The notes beneath the pieces were generated by a model, which did no database searches, had not been told where the DNA came from, and saw only the letters and a program-made list of their open reading frames with translations. Of a stretch of 64,000 bases of DNA, positions 54,678 through 63,358 are shown piece after piece (the first letter of the stretch is position 1; every line of letters begins with the position of its first letter). Origin of the DNA: Chitinophagaceae bacterium. GTDB taxonomy: Bacteria; Bacteroidota; Bacteroidia; Chitinophagales; Chitinophagaceae. Made by a program: the position numbers and the translations under genes. The stretch is taken from positions 682,001 to 746,000 of the forward strand of contig JALHNJ010000001.1 of the NCBI GenBank assembly GCA_022843585.1, in the 5' to 3' direction.

Positions 54678-56360
54678 ATGAAAATTGCACTGGCGCAGCA
54701 AAACTATCACATTGGAAATTTTGAAGAAAATACCCGTAAAATAATTGAAGCTATTGAATGGGCAAAGCAACAAGGAGCAGACTTGGTGCTGTTTTCGGAA
54801 CTTTGTATTTGCGGTTATCCCCCCCGTGATTTTTTAGAATTTGATGACTTTATTGCTAAGTGCAACAAGGCAATTGATGATATTAAACAACATGCCGATA
54901 CAATTGCTGTTGTAGTTGGAGCTCCCGATAAAAACCCGGTTCGGGAGGGAAAAGATCTTTTTAATGCCGCCTGGTTTCTCTATGAAAAAGAAGTAAAAGC
55001 GGTGGCACATAAAACCTGCCTCCCTAATTATGATGTGTTTGATGAGTACCGCTATTTTGAACCAGCATATAATTGGAATACTATCGAGTTTAAAGGGAAG
55101 AAATTAGCGATCACTATTTGTGAGGACATCTGGAATCTCGGCGATAATCCCTTGTACCGCAATTGCCCGATGGATGAATTGATGAAGCAGCAACCGGATA
55201 TTATGCTGAACATTTCCGCATCTCCATTTGATTACACACATGTGGAAGATAGAAAAGCGATCCTGAAACTAAATACTGCAAAGTATAAATTACCAATGCT
55301 GTATTGCAACTGCGTGGGCAGTCAAACAGAAATTGTTTTTGATGGTGGCTCATTGGTTTTTGATAAACATTCAAATCTTGTAAAACAATTGCCTTTGTTT
55401 AAAGAAGCAATGGCAGTATTTGAATTAAAAAATGATGGAACTTTTGTGCAACCGGTATTAGCTGCTGCAAAGGATTTGCCGGATGCAGAATTTAATCCCG
55501 CAGAATTAGATCACAATTTATGTACGGCTGAAATTTATGATGCCCTCGTAATGGCCATCCGGGATTATTTTTCCAAGATGGGTTTCAGTAAAGCAATTTT
55601 GGGAAGCAGTGGTGGTATTGACAGTGCTGTTACCTTAGCAATAGCTTGTGAAGCATTGGGAAAAGAAAATATAAGAGCTATTTTAATGCCTTCGCAATAT
55701 TCAACGGGGCATTCTGTAAGCGATGCAGAACAGTTGAGCAAAAATCTTGGCAATCCTTACGATATTGTTCCTATAAAAAATATTTATGAAAGTTTCCTTA
55801 CGGAACTAAAACCAATCTATAAAGATCTCCCATTTAGTTTGGCAGAAGAAAATATACAGGCCAGAACAAGAGGTAATTTATTAATGGCCATCGCCAATAA
55901 GTTTGGATACATTTTATTGAATACATCCAACAAAAGTGAGTTAGCAACAGGGTATGGCACTTTGTATGGTGATATGACGGGCGGCATTGGGGTACTGGGT
56001 GATTGTTATAAAATGCAGGTGTATGCACTGGCCAACTATATCAACCGCATGCAAGAGATCATTCCCCAAAATATCATTACAAAACCACCATCTGCTGAAC
56101 TAAGACCAGAGCAAAAAGATGCCGACTCCTTACCTGACTATGCCATTCTGGATCGAATACTCTATCAATACATTGAAAGAAGACAGGGGCCAAATGAAAT
56201 AAAAGAGCAGGGCTTTGATACTGCTCTCGTAGACCGGGTATTAAAAATGGTAAATGTAAATGAGTATAAACGCAACCAGTTTTGCCCCATTATCCGCATA
56301 TCGCCAAAAGCATTTGGAGTGGGCAGAAGGGTGCCGATAGTGGGAAAATATCTTTCCTGA
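54678..56360 (+). CDS. nadE: Glutamine-dependent NAD+ synthetase
   Basis: Converts nicotinate adenine dinucleotide to NAD+, drawing ammonia from glutamine. An N-terminal nitrilase-type glutaminase domain (1-270) shows the Glu (FSELCICGYPPRDF, Glu41), Lys (HKTCLPNYDVFDE) and Cys (ITICEDIWN) triad. The C-terminal synthetase domain has ILGSSGGIDSAVTLAIACEA and TSNKSELATGYGTLYGD. The 560-residue length is normal. It ends 3 bases before a convergent lipoprotein gene. Confidence 0.95.
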   Translation: MKIALAQQNYHIGNFEENTRKIIEAIEWAKQQGADLVLFSELCICGYPPRDFLEFDDFIAKCNKAIDDIKQHADTIAVVVGAPDKNPVREGKDLFNAAWFLYEKEVKAVAHKTCLPNYDVFDEYRYFEPAYNWNTIEFKGKKLAITICEDIWNLGDNPLYRNCPMDELMKQQPDIMLNISASPFDYTHVEDRKAILKLNTAKYKLPMLYCNCVGSQTEIVFDGGSLVFDKHSNLVKQLPLFKEAMAVFELKNDGTFVQPVLAAAKDLPDAEFNPAELDHNLCTAEIYDALVMAIRDYFSKMGFSKAILGSSGGIDSAVTLAIACEALGKENIRAILMPSQYSTGHSVSDAEQLSKNLGNPYDIVPIKNIYESFLTELKPIYKDLPFSLAEENIQARTRGNLLMAIANKFGYILLNTSNKSELATGYGTLYGDMTGGIGVLGDCYKMQVYALANYINRMQEIIPQNIITKPPSAELRPEQKDADSLPDYAILDRILYQYIERRQGPNEIKEQGFDTALVDRVLKMVNVNEYKRNQFCPIIRISPKAFGVGRRVPIVGKYLS

Positions 56361-56362
56361 TT

Positions 56363-56827
56363 TTAGTGAATGAATGTAACCACTGCATTTTGAGGTGTAC
56401 CTCCAACAGTGATGTTTTGCGATACAACTAATTCAGTTGCTGTCAAACTAACCAATGTAAAAGTGCTACTACCTCCTGTAAATAATGGTGTTGAAATATT
56501 TAGTACCGTTTCGCCACTGGCAAAGCTCCATGTAAAAGCACTTGTTTGAGGATCGCTAGCATTGCATTTAGTAAGGCCTTCATCTAAAGTTCCGGTAAGT
56601 CCGGCAGCCGTGAAAGTCATGATATTGTCTTTCTGACAAGCTTGTAATAAAGCATTTACATTAGTCCCGCCTACTGTGGCGCTACTAAACTTCCAGCTAC
56701 CGTTTGTAGTCAGTAATTCAGTTTTTGTTTTTGGAGGAGGAGTATTGTTATCATCTTCTTTACTACAAGAAGCTAAGAATAAAGTGGCACTTAGCAAGAT
56801 TACGATGGCGAGTATTCTTTTTTGCAT
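56363..56827 (-). CDS. Lipocalin-like hypothetical lipoprotein
   Basis: A 154-residue exported lipoprotein: signal peptide LAIVILLSATLFLASC with Cys21, a short acidic linker (SKEDDNNTPPPKT) and a beta-rich domain beginning LLTTNGSWKFSSATVGG. This is typical of Bacteroidota lipocalin-like (DUF5004/4923-like) proteins. Two Cys in the domain (QACQKDN and TKCNASD) may form a disulfide. Role unknown. The ATG at 56827 is chosen. Convergent with nadE. Confidence 0.65.
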   Translation of the reverse strand: MQKRILAIVILLSATLFLASCSKEDDNNTPPPKTKTELLTTNGSWKFSSATVGGTNVNALLQACQKDNIMTFTAAGLTGTLDEGLTKCNASDPQTSAFTWSFASGETVLNISTPLFTGGSSTFTLVSLTATELVVSQNITVGGTPQNAVVTFIH

Positions 56828-56978
56828 ATATGTTGGATTTGAAGGTAAAATAAGCAATATTTTCTAGTACAGGAAAGTACAAATACGCTAAAATAGTGCC
56901 GGAATATCAGGGTTTTACAATAACGGCAAATAATTTGCATAAGGCTTGTCGTATTTTGTGTCACCATAAATAAAGTTC

Positions 56979-57977
56979 ATGCTAAAAACCGCAGAGGATA
57001 TCCGGCAGTTAAATGAAAAAATTAGCCATGCCGGACAGTTCACCGACAAATTAAGAGAAGAAATTGGACATGTGATAATAGGTCAGAGCCATATGCTTGA
57101 CAGATTGCTGATTGGATTGCTAAGTAATGGCCATGTATTATTAGAAGGAGTGCCGGGATTGGCCAAAACACTTACGATAAAGTCGTTGGCACAGGCAATA
57201 CATGCAAAGTTCAGCCGTATACAGTTTACTCCAGATTTATTACCTGCCGATGTGATTGGTACGCTGATCTATAACCAGCAACGTAATGAGTTTGTAGTTC
57301 GTAAAGGACCCATTTTCGCCAATTTTATTTTGGCCGATGAAATAAACAGGGCACCGGCAAAAGTGCAAAGTGCTTTATTAGAAGCGATGCAGGAAAGACA
57401 GGTAACTATTGGTGATACAACCTACAAACTGGATGAACCCTTTTTAGTATTGGCTACCCAGAATCCATTGGAGCAAGAAGGAACTTACCCATTACCGGAA
57501 GCACAGGTGGATCGTTTTATCATGAAAGTAGTGGTGGATTATCCTAAAATGGCGGAAGAACAATTAATTCTTCGCCAGAATATTCAAGGTGCATTTGCAA
57601 CGATCAACCAGGTTGTTTCCATACAAGAAGTAACCAATGCAAAAGATCTGACCCGCCAGGTATATATGGACGAAAAAATTGAGCAGTATATTCTTGATAT
57701 TGTATTTGCAACAAGACAGCCTGAAAAATATAAACTGGAAAAATTAAAACCACTTATTTCTTACGGGGCTTCTCCACGGGGAAGTATCAATCTTGGTTTA
57801 GCAGCAAAAGCACAGGCATTTTTAAATAAACGTGGCTTTGTAATTCCGGAAGATGTAAGAAGTATTTGTAAAGATGTGTTGAGGCATCGTATTGGACTTA
57901 CGTATGAAGCCGAAGCGGAGAATGTAAATGTTATTGATGTAATAGAGGATGTGTTGAAACAGATTAATGTACCTTAA
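56979..57977 (+). CDS. MoxR-family AAA+ ATPase
   Basis: Cytoplasmic AAA+ ATPase of 332 residues, thought to remodel or activate von Willebrand factor A proteins. Walker A reads GVPGLAKT. Walker B region reads ILADEINRAPAKVQSALLEA. ATQNPLEQEGTYPLPEAQVDRF is the sensor 1 and conserved family segment, written here in part. The C-terminal lid domain has SPRGSINLGLAAKAQ. Its stop overlaps the next start codon (TAATG-like arrangement), making it the first gene of a MoxR-DUF58-Bat operon. Confidence 0.92.
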   Translation: MLKTAEDIRQLNEKISHAGQFTDKLREEIGHVIIGQSHMLDRLLIGLLSNGHVLLEGVPGLAKTLTIKSLAQAIHAKFSRIQFTPDLLPADVIGTLIYNQQRNEFVVRKGPIFANFILADEINRAPAKVQSALLEAMQERQVTIGDTTYKLDEPFLVLATQNPLEQEGTYPLPEAQVDRFIMKVVVDYPKMAEEQLILRQNIQGAFATINQVVSIQEVTNAKDLTRQVYMDEKIEQYILDIVFATRQPEKYKLEKLKPLISYGASPRGSINLGLAAKAQAFLNKRGFVIPEDVRSICKDVLRHRIGLTYEAEAENVNVIDVIEDVLKQINVP

Positions 57978-58849
57978 TGCTCACTACAGAAGAAATATTA
58001 AAAAAAGTCCGTCAGCTTGAAATTAAAAGCAAGAAGATCACTACCGATTTATTTACCGGGGAGTATCATAGTGCTTTTAAAGGAAAGGGCATGTCGTTCA
58101 AAGAAGTGAGAGAATATGCGGCGGGAGATGATATACGTTTTATTGACTGGAATGTATCAGCAAGATTTGGCCATCCGTTCAGCAAGGTATTTGAAGAAGA
58201 AAGAGAGTTAACCGTAATGTTGTTAATTGACATTAGTAACAGTGGTTTATTTGGAACAGTGCATGCAACAAAAAGAGATATTATTACGGAGATAGCAGCA
58301 GTAATTAGTTTTTCTGCGGTGAATAATGCTGATAAAATAGGAGTGATTTTTTATAGTGATGTAGTGGAAGCATTTATTCCTCCAAAAAAAGGGAAGCAAC
58401 ATGCTTTGTATATAGTTCGGCAATTATTGAGCCTAGAGCCAAAAGGAAAAGGTACAGCGGTTAGTAAAGCACTTCGTTATTTTAATAATTCTACCCGCCA
58501 AAAAAGTATAGCATTTGTATTAAGTGACTTTATTGATGCTAATTATGAAGATGCATTACGTATTGCCGGAAAAAAACATGATGTGATTGGCATTAAGTTA
58601 TACGACAAAATGGATATGAAATTACCCGATGCAGGATTGTTGCAGGTACAAGATGCCGAATCCGGAAAAACAAAATGGGTAGACAGCAGTAATAATTTTG
58701 TGCGGTATAGTTATGAGCAGGAGTTTTTTAGAGTCACCGATTACAGCACCCGGGTTTTTAAAAAAGCCGGATGCGATCTATTGCATGTCCGTACCGACGA
58801 AGATTATGTAAAAGTGCTGCAGAAATTTTTTATCAGCCGCAACCGGTAA
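57977..58849 (+). CDS. DUF58 protein of a MoxR-Bat operon
   Basis: A 290-residue protein with the DUF58 core (GEYHSAFKGKGMSFKEVREY, AAGDDIRFIDWNVSARFGHP) and a von Willebrand A-like region after it (LTVMLLIDISNSGLFG, DKIGVIFYSDVVEAFIPP). Proteins of this kind work with MoxR ATPases. It overlaps the moxR stop by one base and precedes the BatD-like gene by 7 bases, so translation of the operon is coupled. Localisation is probably cytoplasmic or membrane-associated. Confidence 0.9.
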   Translation: MLTTEEILKKVRQLEIKSKKITTDLFTGEYHSAFKGKGMSFKEVREYAAGDDIRFIDWNVSARFGHPFSKVFEEERELTVMLLIDISNSGLFGTVHATKRDIITEIAAVISFSAVNNADKIGVIFYSDVVEAFIPPKKGKQHALYIVRQLLSLEPKGKGTAVSKALRYFNNSTRQKSIAFVLSDFIDANYEDALRIAGKKHDVIGIKLYDKMDMKLPDAGLLQVQDAESGKTKWVDSSNNFVRYSYEQEFFRVTDYSTRVFKKAGCDLLHVRTDEDYVKVLQKFFISRNR

Positions 58850-58877
58850 CCCACCCGTGGCAGCATTCATTTATCAA

Positions 58878-59762
58878 ATGATCAACAAGGAATTTTATAG
58901 AATATTTTTTACGGCAATTTGTTTAATTGTTGCATTGAGGGGTATTGCTCAAAGCGGCACAACTGTTAAAGCGACAATTGATAAAAACCATATTCTGATT
59001 GGTGAACCAATTGAATTAAGACTGGAAGTAAATATTCCGGAGAATGAATCGATCCGCTTTTTTTCAATTGATAGTATTTCGCATTTTGAATTTTTACATC
59101 CGGGTAAAATCGATACTACTAATACAAGCAATGGCACAAGACTTATACAAATTATTCCGATCACCAGTTTTGACTCTGGCAGTTGGGTAATTCCTTCTTT
59201 TTCATTAACAGAAACTTTGAAAACTGATAGCCTTCCGGTTGATGTAGGGTTTTCTCCATTTAACCCGGAACAGCCCTATCATGATATAAAAGATATTATA
59301 GAAGTAGAACCGGCAGAGAAGAAACAGCAATGGTGGTGGTATGCGGCAGGGGCAGGAGTAATTCTGTTGATACTGATTATTTATTTATTGACAAAGAAGA
59401 AGCCAGTACCTGTAGCTGCACCGAAAGCGGTTATTAATCCGTATGAAGAAGCGATGAAGCAAATAGCAGCCATCGAAAGAAATAAGCCGGAGGTAAAACA
59501 GTATTATTCAGAGCTTACAGATGTTTTTAGATTATATATTTTTCAGAAAAAAGGAATTCTTTCCCTGCAAAAAACAATGGACGATATGGTGATACAGTTG
59601 AAAGGATTGAATATGGGAAAAGAAAGATTCGATCAACTTTCACAGGCATTACGATTGAGTGATTTTGTAAAATTCGCAAAATATATTCCCGGTCCGGAAG
59701 ATGACCGCATGATATTGGATACCATTAAAAAATCAATTGAGGAAATTGAACAACTACGCTAA
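58878..59762 (+). CDS. BatD-like membrane protein
   Basis: A 294-residue membrane protein. It has an N-terminal signal segment (FYRIFFTAICLIVALRGIAQ), a periplasmic beta-sandwich domain (KATIDKNHILIGEPIELRLE, GSWVIPSFSLTE), one membrane helix near 155-175 (WWYAAGAGVILLILIIYLLT) and a cytoplasmic helical tail. Position and layout fit a short BatD-like component of the Bat operon. The ATG at 58878 is chosen; a GTG at 58857 would add seven residues. Its stop overlaps the start of the BatA-like gene by one base. Confidence 0.75.
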   Translation: MINKEFYRIFFTAICLIVALRGIAQSGTTVKATIDKNHILIGEPIELRLEVNIPENESIRFFSIDSISHFEFLHPGKIDTTNTSNGTRLIQIIPITSFDSGSWVIPSFSLTETLKTDSLPVDVGFSPFNPEQPYHDIKDIIEVEPAEKKQQWWWYAAGAGVILLILIIYLLTKKKPVPVAAPKAVINPYEEAMKQIAAIERNKPEVKQYYSELTDVFRLYIFQKKGILSLQKTMDDMVIQLKGLNMGKERFDQLSQALRLSDFVKFAKYIPGPEDDRMILDTIKKSIEEIEQLR

Positions 59763-60775
59763 TGCTGTACGAGTGGATTAAAAATATGGACTTTGCGTAT
59801 CCTTATGCGTTTGCATTATTTGCTTTGCTGCCAGTTTTAATATGGTGGTATGTAAAAAAGCATGACAAACAAAAAGCCACCATAAATGTATCCACCAGTC
59901 GGGCATTCACCGCATCTTCCTGGAAAAATCGTTTTCGTCATTTCCCTTTTATACTTCGCTTGCTTGCACTGGCTTGTTTGATCCTTGCATTGGCCCGTCC
60001 GCAAAAAAGAAATGATGAGCAACAAACACAAGGGGAGGGAATAGATATTGTATTGTGTATGGATGTAAGTGGTAGTATGGGTTCGAGAGATATTTTACCA
60101 TCAAGAATGGAAGTGGCTAAAGAAGTAGCCGAAGCGTTTGTGCGAAGTCGGCCCATTGATAGAATTGGCCTTGTTGTTTTTGCAGGAGAAAGTTTTACCC
60201 AATGCCCTATTACTACAGACAGAAATACATTGATCACCCAAATTCAAATATTAGAAAGCCGCCGGTATTTGATTGACGGAACAGTAATTGGTGAAGGATT
60301 GGCTACTGCAGTCGACAGACTTTCTAAAAGCGGAGGGAAAAGCAAAGTGATAATATTATTAACTGATGGTAAAGAAGACCCGCCGGAAACAAGATTGATC
60401 GATCCGCTTACTGCATTGGAAATTGCAAAGTCGAAACAAGTGAAAGTATATACGATAGGGATGAGTGCGGCGCCATCTACAATTGTAGAAAACAGCGTTA
60501 CCACAAAGGGAAAGAAGAATCCTGCCGGTGATTTTTTGGATGAGGCATTGCTTGGTAAAATTGCCAACGAGACCGGCGGTAAATATTTTAGAGCAAGAGA
60601 TAAAGATGGACTGAAGAGTATTTACAACCAGATCGATAAATTAGAAAAGTCGAAAGTAGAAATCAGTTCTTTTAAACGGTTCGAAGAACGTTTTCTTTGG
60701 TTTATCCTCGCCGCATTGTTTTTCTTGTTTGTAGAAACTGTTTTAAGATTTACCGTGTTTAGAAAATTCCCCTGA
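59762..60775 (+). CDS. batA: BatA-like von Willebrand factor A domain membrane protein
   Basis: A 337-residue protein with two N-terminal membrane helices (about 13-30, AYPYAFALFALLPVLIWW; 58-75, FPFILRLLALACLILAL), a VWA domain and a C-terminal helix (FLWFILAALFFLFVETVL). The metal-ion-dependent adhesion site is intact: DVSGSMGSRD, then TDGKEDPPET. This is the BatA/BatB arrangement of the aerotolerance operon of Bacteroides, where these proteins support oxygen resistance. BatB, BatC and BatE partners are not in the window. Confidence 0.88.
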   Translation: MLYEWIKNMDFAYPYAFALFALLPVLIWWYVKKHDKQKATINVSTSRAFTASSWKNRFRHFPFILRLLALACLILALARPQKRNDEQQTQGEGIDIVLCMDVSGSMGSRDILPSRMEVAKEVAEAFVRSRPIDRIGLVVFAGESFTQCPITTDRNTLITQIQILESRRYLIDGTVIGEGLATAVDRLSKSGGKSKVIILLTDGKEDPPETRLIDPLTALEIAKSKQVKVYTIGMSAAPSTIVENSVTTKGKKNPAGDFLDEALLGKIANETGGKYFRARDKDGLKSIYNQIDKLEKSKVEISSFKRFEERFLWFILAALFFLFVETVLRFTVFRKFP

Positions 60776-60801
60776 GAATTTATTCAGTTATCTTGCAGCC
60801 A

Positions 60802-61728
60802 ATGAAAGCCCTCGTTTATAAATCAACCGGTAGCTGGTATATTTTAAAAGATGAATCCGGAAAATTTTGGAATGGCCGTACCAAAGGTGCCATGAAGCTG
60901 GATGATATTACCAGCACCAACCCGGTAGCAGTAGGCGATTGGGCGGAAATGGAAATTGAAGATGAAACAGCAGGCACTGCAATCATTAGTGATATTCATG
61001 ACCGGCGCAATTATATCAACCGTCAATCACCCCGACATAAATTCCAGCATCATATCGTTGCCTCCAATCTTGATCAGTCGATGCTTGTTGCTACTTTAAA
61101 AGAACCAAAAACATCACAAGGATTTATTGACCGTTTTTTGGTGGCTTCAGAAATGTATCATGTACCGGCAGTAATTGTTTTTAATAAATCAGATCTCTAT
61201 AAAAATAAAGAGCTGGAAAAGTTTGCACAGTGGAAAGAAATGTATGAAGCGGTCGGTTATAAAGTGTTACTGATGAGTGCCGAGAAAAAAGAAGGTGTGG
61301 AAGAAGTAATTGAAGTGCTGCGACATAAAACAACATTGGTTAGCGGACATAGTGGTGTGGGAAAATCATCTCTGCTAAATGTAATTTTTCCCGACATAAA
61401 TTTGAAAACACAGGATGTAAGTGGCTGGAGTGGCAAAGGGCAACACACCACTACGTTTGCAGAAATGTATGACTTACCGGGGGGCGGAAAAATAATTGAT
61501 ACTCCCGGTATGCGGGAATTTGGATTAGTTGATATTGAAAAGCAGGAAGTATCACACTACTTTCCGGAAATGAGAAATCGGTTAAATGGGTGTCAGTTCA
61601 ATAATTGTTTGCATTACAATGAACCGGGTTGTGCTATTAAAGAAGCAGTCAACAATCAGGAAATTCATGAAGACCGCTATATAAGTTATTTGGGTATTAT
61701 GGAATCGATAGAGGAGAAGAGTTATTAG
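60802..61728 (+). CDS. rsgA: Ribosome small subunit-dependent GTPase A
   Basis: Circularly permuted GTPase that tests and releases the late-stage 30S subunit. An N-terminal OB-fold (1-75) precedes the GTPase domain in permuted order: NKSD (FNKSDLYKN) first, then GHSGVGKSSLLN (G1) and DTPGMREF (G3). The C-terminal zinc finger has C-x4-C-x-H-x5-C (CQFNNCLHYNEPGC). The ATG at 60802 is chosen over an in-frame TTG at 60793. It follows batA by 26 bases, so it is probably in the same transcript. Confidence 0.94.
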   Translation: MKALVYKSTGSWYILKDESGKFWNGRTKGAMKLDDITSTNPVAVGDWAEMEIEDETAGTAIISDIHDRRNYINRQSPRHKFQHHIVASNLDQSMLVATLKEPKTSQGFIDRFLVASEMYHVPAVIVFNKSDLYKNKELEKFAQWKEMYEAVGYKVLLMSAEKKEGVEEVIEVLRHKTTLVSGHSGVGKSSLLNVIFPDINLKTQDVSGWSGKGQHTTTFAEMYDLPGGGKIIDTPGMREFGLVDIEKQEVSHYFPEMRNRLNGCQFNNCLHYNEPGCAIKEAVNNQEIHEDRYISYLGIMESIEEKSY

Positions 61729-61776
61729 ACTTTACACTAGAGGAGAAGGCTATAAAAATCTTAACCATACTCTTTT

Positions 61777-61858
61777 GCAGATTCTCAATAGAGATATGCA
61801 TTACAAGAGTGCGATGCAAGGAACGATACTAGTAGCTCTTAGCTGGGCCAATGATTTC
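61777..61858 (-). repeat. Dispersed intergenic element, copy B
   Basis: Minus-strand copy of the element at 5188-5279. The core (61802-61836) agrees at 29 of 35 bases with copy A. It is preceded by the stop of the minus-strand gene ending at 61860, with the same 23-base spacing seen for copy A. Copy A and copy B differ in the loop-like block after GCTACTAG. Confidence 0.7.
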
Positions 61859-61859
61859 T

Positions 61860-62189
61860 TTACGCAATATTCCTTCGCCCCTCATTAAATAATCTCTCTT
61901 GTAGTACAGCCGCTAGTTCCACTACCGCTTTGTTATCCTTGTTGAGGGCATCACGGGTTTTAGTAGGAAAAATAGAAATGCCGTTGTAAATGTTGTAGTG
62001 AAGAGTGAGGTAATGACCTTTGAATTTGAATTCCCAATCAATGGTATCAAAGTCATCTTCTTTGTGCGAAAATTTGATGCTGAAGTCCTGGCTCAGCACA
62101 TCGGCAACATGATAGAATTGTTTTAATCCGCCATCATCGGAAATAACGGCTTCGGTGCAGCCGAGGTTGGTTCGTAGGGTGAGGCTCAT
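61860..62189 (-). CDS. Hypothetical protein
   Basis: A 109-residue soluble protein with alpha+beta pattern: SLTLRTNLGCTEAVISDDGG at the N terminus, a strand-rich middle (FSIKFSHKEDDFDTIDWEF, HYLTLHYNIYNGISIF) and a C-terminal helix (NKAVVELAAVLQERLFN). I recognise no family. No signal peptide or helix is present, so it is cytoplasmic. It carries the dispersed element right after its stop. Confidence 0.6.
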   Translation of the reverse strand: MSLTLRTNLGCTEAVISDDGGLKQFYHVADVLSQDFSIKFSHKEDDFDTIDWEFKFKGHYLTLHYNIYNGISIFPTKTRDALNKDNKAVVELAAVLQERLFNEGRRNIA

Positions 62190-62255
62190 AGATAAGGTAT
62201 TTAGGTTTAATCATAAGACTGTATTGGGTGGTGTTTAGCTGCACAAAACAATTAA

Positions 62256-62450
62256 TTAACTTCTGAATTTCTTTGCTTTTTTAGAAGCTTTGGTACCATC
62301 AGGATCGCCACTCAAAATTTTCTCTGCTCCTACATTCTTTCCATTGGTAGGGCATCCTTGTTTACGTTTAAATAAATTGCCAAACATACCACAAGAAGAG
62401 AGTAAGACCGTGAGGCTCAAAGCGACAGCTAAAAATCGAAGGTTTTTCAT
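62256..62450 (-). CDS. Small lipoprotein
   Basis: A 64-residue exported peptide: signal MKNLRFLAVALSLTVLLSSC with lipobox Cys20, then GMFGNLFKRKQGCPTNGKNV and a very basic end (KASKKAKKFRS). It is a typical short Bacteroidota lipoprotein of unknown role; the CPTNGKNVGAEK segment recurs, as I recall, in several small relatives. Confidence 0.6.
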   Translation of the reverse strand: MKNLRFLAVALSLTVLLSSCGMFGNLFKRKQGCPTNGKNVGAEKILSGDPDGTKASKKAKKFRS

Positions 62451-62602
62451 ATGTAATCTTAGTTAATAATGATTGTCATATGTTATTCGTCATAAAATTT
62501 TCTGCGCTAATAAAAGATAGCTTAAAAATTTTATGGCTCATTTCATTGTTGACAGCATATGTGAATAACGAATTTACGCCTAAATAATTGCATATGGAAG
62601 AG

Positions 62603-62754
62603 CCGGGAGCCCTTAGTCAGCAGTCGGGAGTGGAGAGTCTTGACTCAGAAGAAGTTAGTTATTGATTTAATTTTTGAACTAGAGAACCGTAAAAACACTT
62701 AGCAATCAGGAGTCTGGCTCCCGACTATTGACTCAAGACTCCGGACTCTCCCTA
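62603..62754. repeat. Mosaic of GAGTC/GACTC inverted repeats
   Basis: Repeated AGTCGGGAG / CTCCCGACT and GAGTCTTGACTC / CTCAAGACTC blocks sit in both orientations. AGTCGGGAG at 62622-62630 is perfectly paired with CTCCCGACT at 62718-62726. The downstream arm runs into the 3' end of the carbonic anhydrase-like gene and encodes its last residues (SPES). Confidence 0.6.
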
Positions 62755-63260
62755 AACCAATCCGCATACCGTACATAATTATTCGCAATCCGATAAATTT
62801 CGCCGCTAATCATCTCCTGCGAAATGTCTTTTACTTTTTTAGCAGGTACACCTGCATAAATGCTCCCCGGTTCGCAAACACTGTTTTCTAATACAACTGC
62901 TCCCGCAGCAATTATAGTGTTGCTGTGTATCACACAATTGTCCATTACAATGGCACCCATTCCGATCAGCACATTATCATGCACCGTGCAGCCATGCACA
63001 ATAGCATGATGGCCGATGGACACATTATTACCAATCGTAGTTCCATATTTTTCGAAAGTGCAATGAATACAAGCACCATCCTGCACATTTACTTTATTGC
63101 CCATTTTAATAAAATTCACATCGCCCCGGACAACGGTGTTGAACCAGAAGCTGCAATCGTCACCTGCAATCACATCGCCAACAATAGTGGCATTGGGTGC
63201 AATGAAATTATTGTTACCAAATTTTGGAAACTTATCTTCTACGGACAATAGAATCGGCAT
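62733..63260 (-). CDS. Gamma-carbonic anhydrase-like left-handed beta-helix protein
   Basis: A 175-residue hexapeptide-repeat protein with the left-handed parallel beta-helix of the gamma-carbonic anhydrase / YrdA group. The start has NFIAPNATIVGDVIAGDDCS. His-rich turns follow at IHCTFEKYGTTIGNN and VSIGHHAIVHGCTVHDN, which supply the three zinc His residues. It is probably a metal-binding cytoplasmic trimer; actual anhydrase activity is not established for this subgroup. Its final residues come from the repeat mosaic. Confidence 0.87.
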   Translation of the reverse strand: MPILLSVEDKFPKFGNNNFIAPNATIVGDVIAGDDCSFWFNTVVRGDVNFIKMGNKVNVQDGACIHCTFEKYGTTIGNNVSIGHHAIVHGCTVHDNVLIGMGAIVMDNCVIHSNTIIAAGAVVLENSVCEPGSIYAGVPAKKVKDISQEMISGEIYRIANNYVRYADWFRESPES

Positions 63261-63311
63261 AATATTTTTTGTTTATTGCGAGGAACTGTACTCCTGCAAA
63301 TTAGAGAATTT

Positions 63312-63347
63312 CTTTGCGCCTTTGTGTTCCTTTGCGTTCTTTGTGTC
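63312..63347. repeat. Tandem-like CTTTGCG/CTTTGTG units
   Basis: Four near-copies of CTTTGCG or CTTTGTG, spaced about 8-10 bases apart, lie between the divergent carbonic anhydrase-like and aminotransferase genes. Many genomes carry such low-complexity intergenic strings. No function is known. Confidence 0.5.
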
Positions 63348-63358
63348 AAATATTTCAA

